Position numbers and translations under genes: made by a program
In this document: positions 29,101 to 40,800 of the stretch, one piece after another
How positions within the stretch are numbered: position 1 is the stretch's first letter
Layout of the letters: each line of letters starts with the position of its first letter
Notes under the pieces: model-generated
Database searches by the model: none
Told to the model about the DNA's origin: nothing
Seen by the model: the letters and a program-made list of their open reading frames with translations, nothing else
Assembly (NCBI GenBank): GCA_014379595.1
Contig: JACMLM010000067.1
Location: 1-64,000 of the forward strand
Length of the DNA stretch: 64,000 nucleotides
Source: Anaerolineales bacterium
Lineage (GTDB): Bacteria; Chloroflexota; Anaerolineae; Anaerolineales; Villigracilaceae
Direction of reading: 5' to 3'

Positions 29101-29728
29101 TAATCCGCTTCAAGCCATACAAAACGCACTCTTTTTATTAAAAGAAGAAAAGGGCATTACCGCACAAGGGCAACAAGACCTGAATATTGTGCTGGCAGAA
29201 TCAGAACGCATGGCAAACATGATCGAACGATTGCGCGCCACCTATCGTCCTACCCAAATAGAAGACTTCCACCCTACACAAGTGAACAATATTATTAAAG
29301 ATGTGCATGCACTGATCTCGCCCCACTTGAGGCATAACGAGATCCTTTTTGAATTTTACCCGCAGCCTGAATTACCAGCCATCCCCGCATTGGCAGATCA
29401 GATACGGCAGGTAGTGCTCAACCTGGTGATGAACGCGATGGAAGCCATGACAACTGGTGACAAATTAACTGTTAGTACAGAATTAGTAGAGGACACAGAT
29501 GAAATCATGCTCACCGTTGTAGATACAGGCACAGGTATTTCACCAATCCTCTTGCCTAATATTTTTGAAGCTTTCGTGACGAACAAGCAAAAAGGTACAG
29601 GCTTGGGGCTTACAATTACCTACGACATTGTGTTAAAACATAGCGGGCGCATCACAGCAGAGAATAACGCGGATCGCGGATCAGTTTTCAAAGTTTGGCT
29701 TCCAACAAAAAGCAGAGAGATCGAATGA
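26120..29728 (+). CDS. Sensor histidine kinase, MASE1-like / PAS / multiple GAF / HisKA / HATPase
   Basis: Multi-TM N-terminus, PAS region, GAF modules, SVSHELNNPLQAIQNALF H-box, GTGLGLTITYDIV. Confidence 0.9.
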   Translation: MESTKVKSSSANSSHLPWWTWVLPFFIANLGTWLSIWFKTDPGTSLWYLPTAFGIVMIYWWGPRVLVGIYLNALICAPLWDLPWQWAPLYALPETLEVGLSWLFFIKFAKGEYWFPNLKNTAVFLLFGSLLPTFIANSYLVTQLYLLGNIDNSAIWNNWIILFSADLATQFVLAVPALAIFTAYMNQKGWIQVKGSLPPFSFLPDNRKTLYDIICISIFFIITLIMVMLFSINNLWILYGLLLIMIATRYGMIMAIVGTSWIGILAFLFPLFRTSKLGLASANYDDFLAVNLNILFLCGATLLIGRTISDLFIEINEHKQSEEKLREAELKYRTLTENIPPIIYIAKPQQHIGVTYISPQIEALGFTQDEWVSDPELWLRQIHPDDQETVIASIEQSKNDRTSLKAEYRLITRDGNTRWFLDEVVEVLDKDGKPLFRQGYMLDITERKLAEQILHRQNEFLELLNDMTHSILATQDFEIMMDTLAKNITSLLHADDCFITRWDSVKLQAFPIATTANLKQAYRENYFPPDKKNFTSSALEAGTILTALDAKNSPYTSPDIVNRFPVDSIIAIPLIFGKNKLGAAIVAYKERHDFTKEEIEYARQAGDQIALALWSTQQEAELQKRLKESDTLAKIATSLSETERIGLSNVLDLIVNSAKELIPSAEKVVIHLVNNEEQTLTPAAVAGYEDSIEGKNKMRLGEGVAGQVITSGETINIGDVNTDPRFIKLDGPLNFRSLMVAPVISGEQKLGTISVQSNLTNAFTEDENKLLSALGTQAAIAIENTKLLENTQQALKETNALYRINQGLVASLNPDSVLSDAVTLLQKSFGYYYVQIYLHEPETGDFVLREGSGDIGIKLKEKGHRLHAGDGIVGHAAETGSSFFTNNVDDVVFFIRNPLILNTKSELAVPVKIDNKILGVLDIQLVPPTLLAQHDIQLVSAVADQLAIALQKANLYEELQVSLQQEKAIRNQLVQNERLAVMGRLLASVSHELNNPLQAIQNALFLLKEEKGITAQGQQDLNIVLAESERMANMIERLRATYRPTQIEDFHPTQVNNIIKDVHALISPHLRHNEILFEFYPQPELPAIPALADQIRQVVLNLVMNAMEAMTTGDKLTVSTELVEDTDEIMLTVVDTGTGISPILLPNIFEAFVTNKQKGTGLGLTITYDIVLKHSGRITAENNADRGSVFKVWLPTKSREIE

Positions 29729-30528
29729 GTATTAGCGGACACATCCTCATCATAGATGATGAAGCAGCCCTTCGCCAAACCATGGCGCGCATCCTTCAGC
29801 AAGCAGGCTTCGAGGTCACCACTGCTGAAAACGGGGAACAAGGGCTGGACTTCTTAAAGACCACAGATTTTGACATGATCTTCATGGACCTGCGCATGCC
29901 CGGCCTGGCAGGGCTGGAAGTCCTCAAGATCATCCATACCAGCTTCCCATCACTACCTGTTGTTTTATTCACAGCCCAACCAGATCTGAACTCGGCAGTG
30001 GCAGCATTACGAAATGGCGCAACCGACTACTTGTTGAAGCCGCTCAAACCGCAAGACATTATCGAACGCGCACAAACCATCCTTGCCAATCAGAAAAAAG
30101 AAAACCGTAAACGCGAGATCGGCTTACAGATCGAAGCACTGCAGGCAGAACTTAAGAATCTTGAATCCAACGAAAGTGGTAAAACAGGACCCCTGCCGAA
30201 AATCACTACAAGTTCAGATCGCTTCCTAAAACAGGGCCTGCTTGTATTAGACCTGCACAAACGCCGCTTAATCATCAATGAACAGACCGTCAACATCCCA
30301 CCCACATCTTTTGATTACCTGGTTGTGCTGGCCCGCCATGCTCCAAATGTTGTGAATTATCAAACCCTCGTTGCCGAGGCTCAGGGCTATCAGGCAGATG
30401 GCCGTGAGGCGCAGGAACTCACGAAATGGCATATCCACCAATTGCGGCAGGCGATTGAAAAAGAGACCCACAACCCCTCTTATTTGATCAACGTGCGCGG
30501 GACGGGATACCGGCTCGTGGCAGACTGA
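29725..30528 (+). CDS. Response regulator, REC plus winged-helix output
   Basis: IDDEAALRQTMARIL...MIFMDLRMPG; C-terminal NVRGTGYRLV; ATGA overlap with kinase. Confidence 0.9.
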   Translation: MSISGHILIIDDEAALRQTMARILQQAGFEVTTAENGEQGLDFLKTTDFDMIFMDLRMPGLAGLEVLKIIHTSFPSLPVVLFTAQPDLNSAVAALRNGATDYLLKPLKPQDIIERAQTILANQKKENRKREIGLQIEALQAELKNLESNESGKTGPLPKITTSSDRFLKQGLLVLDLHKRRLIINEQTVNIPPTSFDYLVVLARHAPNVVNYQTLVAEAQGYQADGREAQELTKWHIHQLRQAIEKETHNPSYLINVRGTGYRLVAD

Positions 30529-30638
30529 ACACTTAGACTGCGTCCCGCCCGCACGATTTGCCAAGCAAATCGAACTACTGGCGAACAATAAGCTTTTTAG
30601 CTGATTAAACTCTCAGAGCTGATTCTGCTCATTGGATT

Positions 30639-30676
30639 AAAACCCGTTTCCGGGCTGGCCCCGAAGCGGGTTTTTA
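30639..30676 (+). terminator. Intrinsic terminator
   Basis: AAAACCCGTTTCCGGGCTGGCCCCGAAGCGGGTTTTTA. Confidence 0.75.
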
Positions 30677-30759
30677 CTTTTATCAGTCTCCCAACTTTTA
30701 CCAACTTTCCATTCTAAAGCCTATCGTTCAATACCCCATTCAAGTGCAAAATATAGCCC

Positions 30760-33072
30760 ATGACTACAGACCAAGTTCGTATCCTTGTCGTGGACGATCA
30801 CCCTAATACAGCCAACACTCTGGCCCGTGCCCTTGCACAACTTGGCCCCACAGTAGATGTTATGTCTGCGGTGAGCGGGCGTGAAGCATTGGAAAAAGTA
30901 CAAAGTAAAGGTGTGGATATTTTGTTTACCGATATGATCATGCCCGAAATGACAGGGCTTGAACTGATCGAAAAAATGCAGCACAACCCCGGTGGACGTC
31001 CCTCATTTACTTATCTTGTTACTGCTTATGATGTGCCAGGACTTAAAGTTACAGCCCAGCGCTTGAAGGTAAATGAAGTGATCGTTAAGCCTGTACGGCC
31101 TGAGAGAATTTGTCTGATCGCAACACGCGCCATGGAGGAAATGAACCATATCACACGGCCTGTGAAAAACAATGTGGATGGAAAGAAAAAATTTAAGATC
31201 CTCGTGGCAGATGACATGCCTGATAACGTAACATTATTGGCACGTTATTTACAGCACGAAGGTTATAACTTTGTTTCCGCAGAAGATGGTTTGGAAACAT
31301 TGGATAAAGTACGCGATGAATTGCCCGACCTTGTTCTATTGGATATAAACATGCCATACAAGGATGGCTTCACAGTACTTGAAGAGATCCGCGCCGACCC
31401 TGCTGTTCAGCATATTCCAGTGATCATTCTCACTGCCGCACGCCTTGACCCTTCAGACGTACAGTCTGGTTTAAATCTTGGTGCAGATGATTATGTAACC
31501 AAACCATTTGACCGCCATGAATTAATGGCGCGTATCCGCACAAAATTACGCGTGAAGGAAGCAGAGGATGTGATCCGCCGCCGCAACCGTGAGCTAAATC
31601 TTTTGCCTGAGATCGGCAAAGAGTTAAGCGCACGCACGGATATCAAGGACCTTGCCAACGTCGTTCTTAAACGCACGGTGGAAACTCTTGGGGCTATTCA
31701 AGGCAATATGATCGTTTTGAACACAGCTCATGCTGTTCAAGATAACTATCAATTCTCTTTATCTCAATCTTCCAGTGTTGAAGTTCTCATTCCAGATAGT
31801 TTAATAAAACATATCAACGAATCACGTCAGGGATTGATTATTAATGATGCACAATCTGATCCGCTCTGGCAGGCAGGTAAGAATACATCCATTCGCTCTG
31901 CGGTGATCGTTCCTTTATACGGCCGTCACGATTTGCTTGGTTTGCTCATTCTTACACACGAAGAAGAAAAATATTTCACCATGGAACATTTATTGCTGCT
32001 GCAAGCCATTGCAAGCCAGGCTGCGATTGCAATTGAAAATGCTCATTTGTATACAGAGATGGCACAGGAACAAAAAAGGCTCGCCGCAGTGTTGAAACAT
32101 GCAGCAGAAGCCATTTTGATGTTTGATGGACAAGGAAAATTAAGCCTGCTGAACCCTGCAGGCGAAAAATTATTCACAGATTTCAAGGCCAAGATCAACC
32201 AGCCATTACCAAGTGGGCGTGGATACGACATACTTATTCAAATGCTGGATGATGTGCGCTCATCTGATCTGGCAAAATCTGGTGAGGTACTTTGGCCTGA
32301 CCAACGCATATTTACAGCACTCATCACCCCCATCGAAGCAGGTGGTCAGGTTGCAATTTTGCATGACGTAACGCGTTTCAAAGATCTCGATAAAGTAAAA
32401 AATGAGTTCATTGCTACAGCATCTCATGATCTTAAGAATCCGATCACAAGCATTTCAGGTTTCAGCCACCTGCTTGAACATGCAGGCCCGCTCAATTCAC
32501 AGCAGAAAGAGTTCGTCACTCGCATTCAAGGCGCCACACACACCATGAACGAACTGGTACAGAATATGATGTCGCTGGCTCAAATGGATTTAGAGGCCAC
32601 ATCAAAACACGAATCAGTGGAAATGGGAAAGCTGCTCACAGAAATGGCAGACGAGTTTACGCCTCAGGCACAGACCAAAGAACAAACACTTTCATTTACA
32701 CCACTTGATTCATCACCTTATATAAATGGCGATGCATTTCAATTACGCCAGTTGTTCCGTAACTTGATCGGAAACGCAATTAAGTACACCCCCAAAGGAG
32801 GCAGTGTCAGCATTACACCCAAATTGAATAACGGTAACCTTGAAGTAAACATACAGGACAATGGTTATGGCATTCCTGCATCTGACCTGCCGTTCATCTT
32901 CGATCGTTTCTATCGCGCTCACAATGAAAAAACAAGCGGGGTTGAAGGAAATGGACTCGGCCTGGCAATTGTCAAATCAATTATTGACCAACATGATGGC
33001 CAAATAAACGTACAAAGCGAAGTCAACAAAGGGACGCGTTTCAGCGTGTCGCTTCCTTATCTAATAGTTTAA
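30760..33072 (+). CDS. Hybrid histidine kinase REC-REC-GAF-PAS-HisKA-HATPase
   Basis: Two receivers (VDDHPNTANT; ADDMPDNVTLLARYL), TASHDLKNPITSISGF, GNGLGLAIVKSII. Confidence 0.9.
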   Translation: MTTDQVRILVVDDHPNTANTLARALAQLGPTVDVMSAVSGREALEKVQSKGVDILFTDMIMPEMTGLELIEKMQHNPGGRPSFTYLVTAYDVPGLKVTAQRLKVNEVIVKPVRPERICLIATRAMEEMNHITRPVKNNVDGKKKFKILVADDMPDNVTLLARYLQHEGYNFVSAEDGLETLDKVRDELPDLVLLDINMPYKDGFTVLEEIRADPAVQHIPVIILTAARLDPSDVQSGLNLGADDYVTKPFDRHELMARIRTKLRVKEAEDVIRRRNRELNLLPEIGKELSARTDIKDLANVVLKRTVETLGAIQGNMIVLNTAHAVQDNYQFSLSQSSSVEVLIPDSLIKHINESRQGLIINDAQSDPLWQAGKNTSIRSAVIVPLYGRHDLLGLLILTHEEEKYFTMEHLLLLQAIASQAAIAIENAHLYTEMAQEQKRLAAVLKHAAEAILMFDGQGKLSLLNPAGEKLFTDFKAKINQPLPSGRGYDILIQMLDDVRSSDLAKSGEVLWPDQRIFTALITPIEAGGQVAILHDVTRFKDLDKVKNEFIATASHDLKNPITSISGFSHLLEHAGPLNSQQKEFVTRIQGATHTMNELVQNMMSLAQMDLEATSKHESVEMGKLLTEMADEFTPQAQTKEQTLSFTPLDSSPYINGDAFQLRQLFRNLIGNAIKYTPKGGSVSITPKLNNGNLEVNIQDNGYGIPASDLPFIFDRFYRAHNEKTSGVEGNGLGLAIVKSIIDQHDGQINVQSEVNKGTRFSVSLPYLIV

Positions 33073-33108
33073 TTTATTTCTAGTTACAACAAAATCAAGG
33101 AATTTCTC

Positions 33109-34080
33109 ATGAAGAAAAATTTTGTTAGCAAAGTAAGTATATTGATTTTTGGCATGGCATTGTTCATCAGCGCATGTGGTGGAGCCGCAGGTGCCGAAGA
33201 ACGCCCGCCCCTCAAAGTAGGCTGGAGCTTATGGCCCGGTTGGTATCCGCTTGTGATTGCACAAGAAAGAGATTTGTTTACAAAACATAACGTGGCAGTA
33301 GAGTTTGTTTTTTATCCAACATATTCAGCAGCTTTGCCCGAGTTCGCATCTGGCAAAGTAGATGGGACTTTACTGGTGATTGGGGATGTGATTCCGCTTG
33401 TCAAAAATAACAACGCAAAAATTGTAATGGTGACAGATAACTCTGATGGTGCTGATGTGATTATGGCTGGTCCAGAAATTACCAGCCCCGCTGACTTACG
33501 CGGAAAAACAATCGGTGTGACCTTAGGCACTTTCGGCGAAGTATTAGCCAGAGAAATGCTCACCGCCAATAACTTATCTGTTGGTGATGTGACCTTGGTA
33601 CAAATTGGTCCAGAAGCAGTACCCAGCGAATTAGGTATAGATATTGAAGCCGGTCACACGTATGAACCATTTTCATCAGAAGCAGAACAAAGAGGATATC
33701 ATCCGATTTTTTCTAGTTCTGAAACCCCTGGCTTAATTGCTGATGTGCTTGTGTTCAAAAAAGAAATATTAAACGAACGCCCGGAAGATGTAAAAGCATT
33801 TATTGCCGCTTGGTTTGAAGCGCTTGAATGGTGGCAAAACAATCAAGCAGAAGGCAATGCGTTAATTGCCGCCGCAACTGAGCAAAACCTAGAAGATATT
33901 TCAACAGAAGGTTTACGCCTTTTCAATCAAGCCGACAATCTTGGCGCATTTCAAGAAGGCACAGATACACGCTCTATTTATTACACCACACAACAATATG
34001 TCGCTTTCTATCAAACCATCGGCGTTTTGAGCACCTTGCCGGATTTGAATCAATTGCTTGACGCATCGTTTCTGCAATAA
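33109..34080 (+). CDS. Solute-binding lipoprotein, NMT1/THI5-like
   Basis: LFISACGG lipobox; LKVGWSLWPGWYPLVIAQERDLFTKHNV. Confidence 0.87.
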   Translation: MKKNFVSKVSILIFGMALFISACGGAAGAEERPPLKVGWSLWPGWYPLVIAQERDLFTKHNVAVEFVFYPTYSAALPEFASGKVDGTLLVIGDVIPLVKNNNAKIVMVTDNSDGADVIMAGPEITSPADLRGKTIGVTLGTFGEVLAREMLTANNLSVGDVTLVQIGPEAVPSELGIDIEAGHTYEPFSSEAEQRGYHPIFSSSETPGLIADVLVFKKEILNERPEDVKAFIAAWFEALEWWQNNQAEGNALIAAATEQNLEDISTEGLRLFNQADNLGAFQEGTDTRSIYYTTQQYVAFYQTIGVLSTLPDLNQLLDASFLQ

Positions 34081-34110
34081 CTTATCGAGAAGCGTGAAAG
34101 GAGACCCCCT

Positions 34111-36549
34111 ATGAAAAAATGGTATTCAAACTTACTTGCAGAGACTAATCCTCAAGGACGCAACGCTTTTAATATCGCAATTATTATTATTGCTGCATTA
34201 GTTGTTTCCCTGCCAATCTACATCATTGCTATCTTACAAACTGGTGCTTGGCAATATTATGCCAGTTTAGCAAGTTTAGGTGTACTCAGTGCTCTTTCTA
34301 TCCTTGGAGCCATTCAAGCACGACGCAATCGCATCAATCGTGCAGTTGGCTTGATGCTTGCAGGGACATTTTTCATTATCCCCTTCCTGACCGCCTTGTA
34401 TTCCGGCATGGGCTTCATGTTGGGTATCACAACATTTGTAACTACATCTTTAATCGTCGGTCAAACACTCTCCAGTAAAGAATCAAGCAAATACTTATTT
34501 GCAGCTGCTGTGATTGGTACATTTACCCTGCTGATGGACTTGTTCGCTCCATGGCAGCGTTTGTCGTTCCCTCAGATTCAAACTACTACACCTTACATAC
34601 TTGTAGGCGTGTTCATTTTCATGGGCATAGCCATTGTACGTCAATATCGTAACTACTCCATCCGCACAAAACTGCTGATGGGCTTCATGCTCGTGGCAGT
34701 GATTCCGTTAGGCGTGTTGTTCCTCCTTAACCAAAATTCTTCTCGAGAAAATATTACTGCACAAGCCAACGAGGCGCTTCAAAACGAAGCGGCATTGACT
34801 GCACGCACAATTGACGACTTTCTACAAGATGGTCTCAATGAAATACGTACAGCTTCACAATTACATATTCTGGAAGAATATCTTTCGCTTTCTGCTTCTC
34901 AAAGAGCCGGTAGTGAAACCGAAACGGCTTTATATCAGGATTTAGCTTCGATTGCCCGCAAAGATCAAACCTATATTACTTCCATCGGTTTGATGGATAT
35001 TCGCGGTAGAACAGTGGCAGATACAGACGCAAACGAAATTGGTGTTAATAAATCAGAGCGTTTATATTTTACGCAACCTATCGCAAATAATTTACCGTAT
35101 ATAACACCAATGGAAATTTCGGATTCCACCGGCGGTCTTTCGTTTTATTTCAGCGCGCCAGTACGCGATACAACAGGCAAAATCATCGGCGTATTGCGTA
35201 TACGTTACAACGCAGATGCTCTGCAGGAAATCGTAGCAAACGCGGAAGGCTTACAAGATTCTTTCATCACAATTTTTGATGAAAACTATATCCGCCTTGC
35301 TCATAGCACCAACCCTGAGCTTATTCTTAAAACAGTTGCGCCACTACCCGTAGAACAATTAAGTCAATTGCAGGCAGAACGCCGTTTGCCCGAAGGAACT
35401 GCTGAAGAATTAGCGACCAATCTTCCACTTTTGGAAGAAGCGTTAAAGAATATTGATACGCAACCTATTTTTGTTTCTCAATTCGCTTCAACCGCAGAGG
35501 AGGCTGATAGTGCCGCCTCAACACGACTTTCGACCCAACCATGGATCGTGATCGTTGCGCAGCCGCAATCTACATTCCTTGCGCCATTAAATATCCAAAC
35601 TCGAAATGAAATCGTAGTTATTATCATCCTCTTAAGCCTTGTGGCTGTTGCGGCTATATTCTCGGCGCAATCATTTAGTAATCCGCTGGTACGCCTTACA
35701 AATATTGCTCAACAAGTTTCAGGCGGTGATCTTTCTGTACAAGCACGCGTTGAATCGGAAGATGAAATTGGTGTGCTGGCTAGCACCTTCAATAGTATGA
35801 CTTCGCAGTTACGCGATTTGATCGGTTCATTGGAACAACGCGTGACAGACCGTACCAAAGCGCTCGCCACATCCACCGAAGTAAGTCGTCGATTATCTAC
35901 AATCCTAGACCAAAAACAACTGGTGTCGGAAGTGGTGGAACAAGTGAAGACCTCCTTTAATTATTATCACACTCACATTTATTTCTTTGACGAGGCCGGA
36001 GAAAACCTGGTTATGGCAGGCGGTACCGGGGAAGCAGGCAAAACCATGCTCGCCAGTGGACACAAAATCTCTAAAGGCAAAGGATTGGTTGGTCGTGCAG
36101 GTGAGTCGAATATCCCAATTCTGGTGTCAGATACAAGTGAAGAACCAGATTGGCTACCAAATCCGTTATTACCAGAAACCAAATCTGAAGTTGCTGTACC
36201 GATCTCCCTTGGTGACCAGGTGCTCGGCGTTCTAGATGTGCAGCAAAATATAGTGGACGGTTTAAAACACGAAGATGTAGACCTGCTCCAATCCATTGCG
36301 AATCAGGTTGCTATAGCTGTAACAAATGCCCGTTCTTATGCCGGAGTTCAGGCTCGGGCGGAGCGCGAAGCGTTGGTTAGCTCTATAGGCCAAAAGATAC
36401 AGAGCGCGACTACTGTGGAAGGCGCCTTACAAGTGGCTCTACGTGAACTAGGCCATGCATTGGGAACACACACTAGTGTGCGATTGAAATCTACAGCTAA
36501 CCCAGAAAATGACAAAAACCCTATCCTTGTGCAAGTGAAGGAGGTCTAA
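34111..36549 (+). CDS. Membrane sensor: TM region, dCache-like, HAMP, GAF; no kinase domain
   Basis: Cache-like [48 protein letters not shown] module; no H-box or ATPase motif. Confidence 0.85.
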   Translation: MKKWYSNLLAETNPQGRNAFNIAIIIIAALVVSLPIYIIAILQTGAWQYYASLASLGVLSALSILGAIQARRNRINRAVGLMLAGTFFIIPFLTALYSGMGFMLGITTFVTTSLIVGQTLSSKESSKYLFAAAVIGTFTLLMDLFAPWQRLSFPQIQTTTPYILVGVFIFMGIAIVRQYRNYSIRTKLLMGFMLVAVIPLGVLFLLNQNSSRENITAQANEALQNEAALTARTIDDFLQDGLNEIRTASQLHILEEYLSLSASQRAGSETETALYQDLASIARKDQTYITSIGLMDIRGRTVADTDANEIGVNKSERLYFTQPIANNLPYITPMEISDSTGGLSFYFSAPVRDTTGKIIGVLRIRYNADALQEIVANAEGLQDSFITIFDENYIRLAHSTNPELILKTVAPLPVEQLSQLQAERRLPEGTAEELATNLPLLEEALKNIDTQPIFVSQFASTAEEADSAASTRLSTQPWIVIVAQPQSTFLAPLNIQTRNEIVVIIILLSLVAVAAIFSAQSFSNPLVRLTNIAQQVSGGDLSVQARVESEDEIGVLASTFNSMTSQLRDLIGSLEQRVTDRTKALATSTEVSRRLSTILDQKQLVSEVVEQVKTSFNYYHTHIYFFDEAGENLVMAGGTGEAGKTMLASGHKISKGKGLVGRAGESNIPILVSDTSEEPDWLPNPLLPETKSEVAVPISLGDQVLGVLDVQQNIVDGLKHEDVDLLQSIANQVAIAVTNARSYAGVQARAEREALVSSIGQKIQSATTVEGALQVALRELGHALGTHTSVRLKSTANPENDKNPILVQVKEV

Positions 36550-36550
36550 A

Positions 36551-37849
36551 ATGATTAATCGAATTCGTAAGCTTTTCGCTCCCCCTGTTTTTGAAAATGA
36601 CGAGGATAAAACGCGTGTAGCAGGCATGCTGAACACAATTTTGTGGTCTCAGTTAATCCTTATGGTGGTTATCAATATCCTGTTTGGCTTTGTAAGTCTT
36701 CTCACCGGAGAGGCTCCGCAAAATTTAGCCATCAGTTTCATTGCCATCGCCATGTTCGCTGGAATGCTAATACTGGTGCAAAAAGGTTTTGTTCAAGGCA
36801 TAAGCTATTTGCTGGCATTTAGTATCACCGGGATCATTATTTATTCCATCGCAACTTCAACCACCGCTAGTGCGACCACTCTTAGCGGCTTATTGATCCC
36901 TGTGATGATGGCAGGGCTTTTCACAGGTGCACGCGGCACAATGGTTGTTACCGCTGTAAACCTTCTTGCCTTATCCAGCCTTGGTTATTTCCATGAACAG
37001 GGCTGGGTTGCGTTGCCGCCACTGGCAGCTACTGAATTGGTCTCATTCGGAGCTATATCCTTCACTTCGGCGCTTCTTCTAGGGCTGGCATCTCGAAGTA
37101 TCCAGGAGTCATTAAGGCGCGCTCGTCACGATCAACGGGAACTCACAGCCTTAACTCAATTGCTGGAGCAACGTGTGGCAGATCGTACCAAAGCATTGGC
37201 AACTTCCGCACAAGTAAGCCGCCATCTTTCTACTATTCTCGATCAGAAACAATTGATCAGCGAAGTAGTGGAACAGGTGAAGAATTCCTTTAATTATTAT
37301 CATGCTCATATCTATCTTTTTGACGATAAAAGCAGTGAACTGGTGATGGCTGGCGGTACTGGCGAAGCCGGGCAAACGTTATTGGCTCAAGACCATAAGA
37401 TCGCCAAAGGCACGGGTCTCGTAGGTCGCGCAGCTGATACCAACACTCTTGTATTGGTATCAGACACATCAAAGGATCCGAACTGGCTTCCTAATCTATT
37501 ACTTCCTGAGACCAAATCGGAAATGGCTGTGCCGATATCGATTGGCAATCGGGTATTGGGCGTACTGGATGTACAACATAACATCACAGACGGATTAAAA
37601 CAAGAAGATGCAGACTTGCTTCAGTCACTTGCTAATCAAGTAGCTATCGCTTTACAAAATTCTCGTTCCTATACAACTGCCCAATATCAAGCGAAGCACG
37701 AAGCGATAATCAGTTCCATCGGCCAGAAAATTCAGAATACAACCACTGTGGAAAGCGCCTTGCAAGTTGTTGCCCGTGAACTGGGTCAGACTCTTGGTGC
37801 ACAGAATACACGTGTGATCTTGAATGCAACTGATCATAAAGGAAATTAA
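36551..37849 (+). CDS. Multi-TM GAF protein without kinase domain
   Basis: N-terminal [13 protein letters not shown] + TM helices, GAF highly similar to the preceding gene. Confidence 0.85.
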   Translation: MINRIRKLFAPPVFENDEDKTRVAGMLNTILWSQLILMVVINILFGFVSLLTGEAPQNLAISFIAIAMFAGMLILVQKGFVQGISYLLAFSITGIIIYSIATSTTASATTLSGLLIPVMMAGLFTGARGTMVVTAVNLLALSSLGYFHEQGWVALPPLAATELVSFGAISFTSALLLGLASRSIQESLRRARHDQRELTALTQLLEQRVADRTKALATSAQVSRHLSTILDQKQLISEVVEQVKNSFNYYHAHIYLFDDKSSELVMAGGTGEAGQTLLAQDHKIAKGTGLVGRAADTNTLVLVSDTSKDPNWLPNLLLPETKSEMAVPISIGNRVLGVLDVQHNITDGLKQEDADLLQSLANQVAIALQNSRSYTTAQYQAKHEAIISSIGQKIQNTTTVESALQVVARELGQTLGAQNTRVILNATDHKGN

Positions 37850-37852
37850 ATT

Positions 37853-40800
37853 ATGAAAACACCTCAAGATAATAACGAAGAAGCCAACGGAAACATCCAG
37901 AAGCGATTAAATAACCTGTATTCAAAACAGGAGCTTCCTACTCATGTCAGCATCAGCGAAGTGGAAGCCATGAAAATTCGCATCAGTGAATTGGAAGCGG
38001 AACTGGCGCGTCAACCTAAGGCCGACGAAGGAGCCACTTTCTCTGAAATAAAGCCAGAAGTGATTCTTCCAAAACCATCCAATAAAAAAGTTGAACCTCA
38101 AGCAGTGGAAACATCCTGGCTTCCATCGTTTTTGACAGCGCCTGTGTTTGAAGATGATATAGAAAAAACACGTTCGGCTCAATTACTTCATCAGATCACC
38201 ATGGCAAGTTGGGGCCTTCCCATCCTTGCAGTGGTTGTCTCCATTTTGAATTCTACTCAGGCCCGTTTCACATTGCCGGCAGCATTCATCCTGTTCGTAG
38301 TCCTTACAGTTGTAACGTTGTTTAATCGCGCTGGAAGGGTAAAGCTTGGCAGCAGTCTTATCGTGGGAACTGTAGTTCTCCTTTTCTCTTATTTAAACTA
38401 TGCCGGCGCAGGTGAACCGAGACCTCTCCTATTATTAACCGTCGTTGCCATTATGATGAGCGGTTTGTTGTTGGGAAGCCGCGGTCCAATAGTAGTCTCC
38501 ATCATATTGGCTCTGCAACATACTTTTATTATCCTACTTTCAGCACGGGGACTCATCGTAGCTCAGGCAGGCGCTTCAACGCCGGTCCAAAATGCTGTGG
38601 TTACAACTGTAAGCTATTTATTGATCGGGTTCTTGCTTAAGCTGGCTATCTCGAGAATTCAATTTGTGTTGGACGAGCTCCGTGTAGATGAAGCCGAGTT
38701 GGAAGTCAAGAATCGTGAACTCAAGGATTTCAGTACTTCGCTTGAACAGCGCGTAGTTGACCGTACACATGACTTGGAATTGGCTGCTGAAGTTGGGCGG
38801 TCCATCACTGAAAGAGTGGGTAACCTCGCCGCTTTACTTTCGCAATCTGCGGAATTGATCCGTTCCAAATTTGCCCTTTACTATACCCAGATCTATATTG
38901 TTGATCCTTCAGAACGCAATCTGACCTTACGCGCAGGTACTGGTACAGCCGGTACTGAACTTATGCAGCGCGGTCATCGCCTGCCAATTTCATCCGCTTC
39001 TTTAAATGGACGGGCCGCATTGGATCGTCAGGCTGTCATCGTGGGTGATACCCGGCAAAGCGGTAACTTCTTGCCCAATCCCTTGCTTCCTCTAACACGT
39101 TCGGAACTTGCTATTCCATTGATCGCCAACAATAAAGTGGTAGGTGTGTTGGATATGCAAAACGACAAGGAAGAAACATTTAGTGCAGCAAATCTTCCTG
39201 CCTTTCAAGTGTTGGCGGGGCAGCTCGCCATCGCGATTCAAAATGCAGCTTTGTTCAGCCAGGCTGAAGAATCCCGTTTCGTGCTGGAAGAACAATCCCG
39301 CCGTTTGACTAGGTCAGGCTGGCAGGAATTTATGAATGCAGTTGATCTCAATGAAAGTATTGGGTATGTATTCAGCCAGGATGAAATCATTCCTCTGGTG
39401 GAAGCACAAAGCCCGGCCTTTGAGGGCAACTTGACAGTCCCCATCGAAGTTACAGGAGCCAATATTGGTGAAGTCCAATTGACCGATGAAGTAGATCGCA
39501 AATGGACGGATGCAGAAATAGAAATTGTGCAAGCCACAGTTGCACGCGCTGGTCAGCATATCGAAAACTTGCGCTTGCTGGCTCAGGCAGATCGTTATCG
39601 TGCAGAGGCAGAACAAGTGTCACGCCGTTTGACCCGCGAAGGCTGGGACACTTATGTCCAAACCCGCAGCAATTTAGCATCCGGTTATTCCTATAATCTT
39701 AATGAAGTAAGCTCTAGCGACCAATCAATCGAAAATGATGCATCCTTAACTCAAACTCGACCTATTACCGTTCGTGATGAAACTATTGGTGAACTTTCGA
39801 TCAATACCAATGATATGAACCATGAAGAAGTAAATGAAATATTTTCTGCTGTTGCCACACAATTAAGCGACCATATTGAAAACTTGCGCTTGTTGGAACA
39901 AAATGAAAAACGTGCTTATGAGCTTGCAACGGTAGCTACAGTAAGTACAACAGCCTCCACCGTGCTTGACCCTGATAAACTACTGCAAGCAGTTGTAGAC
40001 CTCACCAAAGAACGCTTCAACATGTATCATACACATATCTATCTTGCCGATGAATCATGGAATACGCTGCTTCTCACAGCAGGCGCGGGTGAAGTTGGGC
40101 GTCAAATGGTTGAAGCAGGCCATGCCATCGAAATGGATAAGGAAAGATCCCTTGTAGCACGCGCGGCTCGTGAACGCAAAGCTATTATCGTGAATGATGT
40201 ACGAAGTGAAGCAGACTTTCTTCCTAACCCGATGCTCTCCGAAACACGCGCTGAAATCGCTGTGCCAATGATCGTGGGCGATAAAGTCCTCGGCGTGTTT
40301 GACGTGCAATCAAATATAACGGGCCAGTTCACTGAAGAAGATGCCAACATCTACACCACACTGGCTTCACAAGTAGCTGTCGCTTTGCAAAATGCACGTT
40401 TGTATGTGGAACAATCTGCTACAGTGACTCAATTGCGAGAATTGGATCGTCTCAAATCATCCTTCCTCGCCAACATGTCTCACGAATTACGCACACCGCT
40501 TAATTCCATTCTCGGCTTTGCAGACGTAATGCTGGAAGAATTAGATGGTCCGCTTACAGAAAATATGGCCAATGATCTGGGCCTCATTCAGAAAAACGGA
40601 CAGCATCTCTTACATCTCATCAACGACGTATTGGATATGGCAAAGATCGAATCTGGCAAGATGAATCTCAATGTCGAAAAATTCATTCTTCAAGATGTGT
40701 TTGATGAAGTTACCAGCATCACTTCATCTCTTGCAGGCGAAAAATCGCTCTCACTGGTTATTGAACCTGATTCAGATCATGATGTTGAGATCAATGCTGA

